Positions 63,470 through 64,000 of a stretch of 64,000 nucleotides of DNA are shown in pieces. Made by a program: the position numbers and the translations under genes. The notes under the pieces are model-generated. The model was not told where the DNA came from, searched no databases, and saw only the letters and a program-made list of their open reading frames with translations. Source of the stretch: Prorocentrum cordatum (taxonomy: Eukaryota; Sar; Dinophyceae; Prorocentrales; Prorocentraceae). The stretch covers positions 252,801-316,800 of the forward strand of contig CAUYUJ010014209.1 of NCBI GenBank assembly GCA_963575745.1, read 5' to 3'. Position 1 is the stretch's first letter. Every line of letters starts with the position of its first letter.

Positions 63470-64000
63470 AAAAAGCAGCGCTACAGCGCCATGTTGCACC
63501 ATGTTATGGAATGCCATGATACACCATGCTACGCTATAAAGCGCAGTGTCACGATGCACCACTCAATGCAATAACATGATATACTCTAAAGTGCGCATTG
63601 CATGCCATGCCATGCTGTGCTGTGAAGCGCTATGATAATATATGGGATGATACGCTGAATCCTATGTTTCCTATGAATAGCGATGTTGCCGCGCTACATG
63701 GTATGCAGACACGGCATGCCTGGCTACACAATGCAATGTCAAGCTATGCAATGTTATGAACTGCTAGGCTAAAATAAACAGGACGATAGTAATAACAACA
63801 ACGGGCGTGTGATATTTGCATGGTTGCTGTTTACTGTTGCGCAGAGCAGCGCGGTGCTGTCCGATTAATTGATGCGCATTGGAATGCCATAGTACGAGAC
63901 GATGCGTCATGAGATGCAATGCCATGCTAGGCAATGTTACGTCATGACGTGCAGTGCTAGGCTCAGCTAGACACTGCTCTGTAATGCAATGCTATGGCAT
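63470..64000. repeat. ATGC-word-rich low-complexity sequence
   Basis: Dense CATGC, ATGCCATG, GCAATGC and TGCTATG words without a strict period. AT-richer (63770-63870). It reaches the window edge. Confidence 0.65.

Overview
This looks like a GC-rich nuclear segment of a large eukaryotic genome dominated by repeats. The best guess is a dinoflagellate, possibly Prorocentrum-like. That is an inference from four things: non-LTR retroelement proteins of the kind common in dinoflagellates, a Tpt1/KptA-like RNA 2'-phosphotransferase domain next to retroelement coding sequence, a very high load of trinucleotide microsatellites, and no bacterial-style operons. A 100-base run of N at 35298-35397 shows that this is a scaffolded eukaryotic assembly.

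Layout. 1-35 kb holds microsatellites (GGA/CCT, GAC/TCG, GAT/ATC, TA, CT, CA), several distinct tandem arrays (units of about 72, 82, 180, 324, 455 and 980 bp), and long tracts of a degenerate GGCC-AAGA repeat. I counted the spacing in three of those tracts and it averages about 10.5 bp, one turn of B-DNA. Only weak or broken coding traces occur here (minus strand near 4.6-5.5 kb and 7.7-9.1 kb). 34.4-35.3 kb and 55.7-56.6 kb carry two arrays of one 88-bp satellite, each preceded by the same unique leader, with a reversed fragment near 39.2 kb.

36.0-38.3 kb (minus) is the 3' part of a non-LTR retroelement ORF2: thumb and zinc-knuckle region, a canonical RNase H domain, then a frameshift into a C-terminal zinc-binding domain. 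It is cut off at a 380-bp ATC microsatellite. 41.5-51.9 kb (minus) is the coding core of the window. From upstream to downstream it holds an unknown 184-residue ORF, a coiled-coil ORF1, an endonuclease domain, a reverse transcriptase with altered motif C, an RNase H-like region whose halves are in swapped order, a KptA-like domain, and a frameshifted tail that ends in a 579-residue ORF. ORF1 through the first half of KptA share one reading frame, broken only by five stop codons. At least three and perhaps four of those stops fit single C-to-T changes. The whole set looks like a decayed retroelement and a decayed KptA gene, either fused or side by side.

52-64 kb returns to repeats: GTTAAC palindromes, hairpin modules, phased GGCC-AAGA arrays, the second 88-bp array followed by a GAT microsatellite of nearly 1 kb, a 178-bp MITE with 32-bp terminal inverted repeats and a TA target duplication, a 156-bp foldback, and a diverged array of about 150-bp units. 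No tRNA, rRNA, CRISPR array or intact cellular gene could be recognised.
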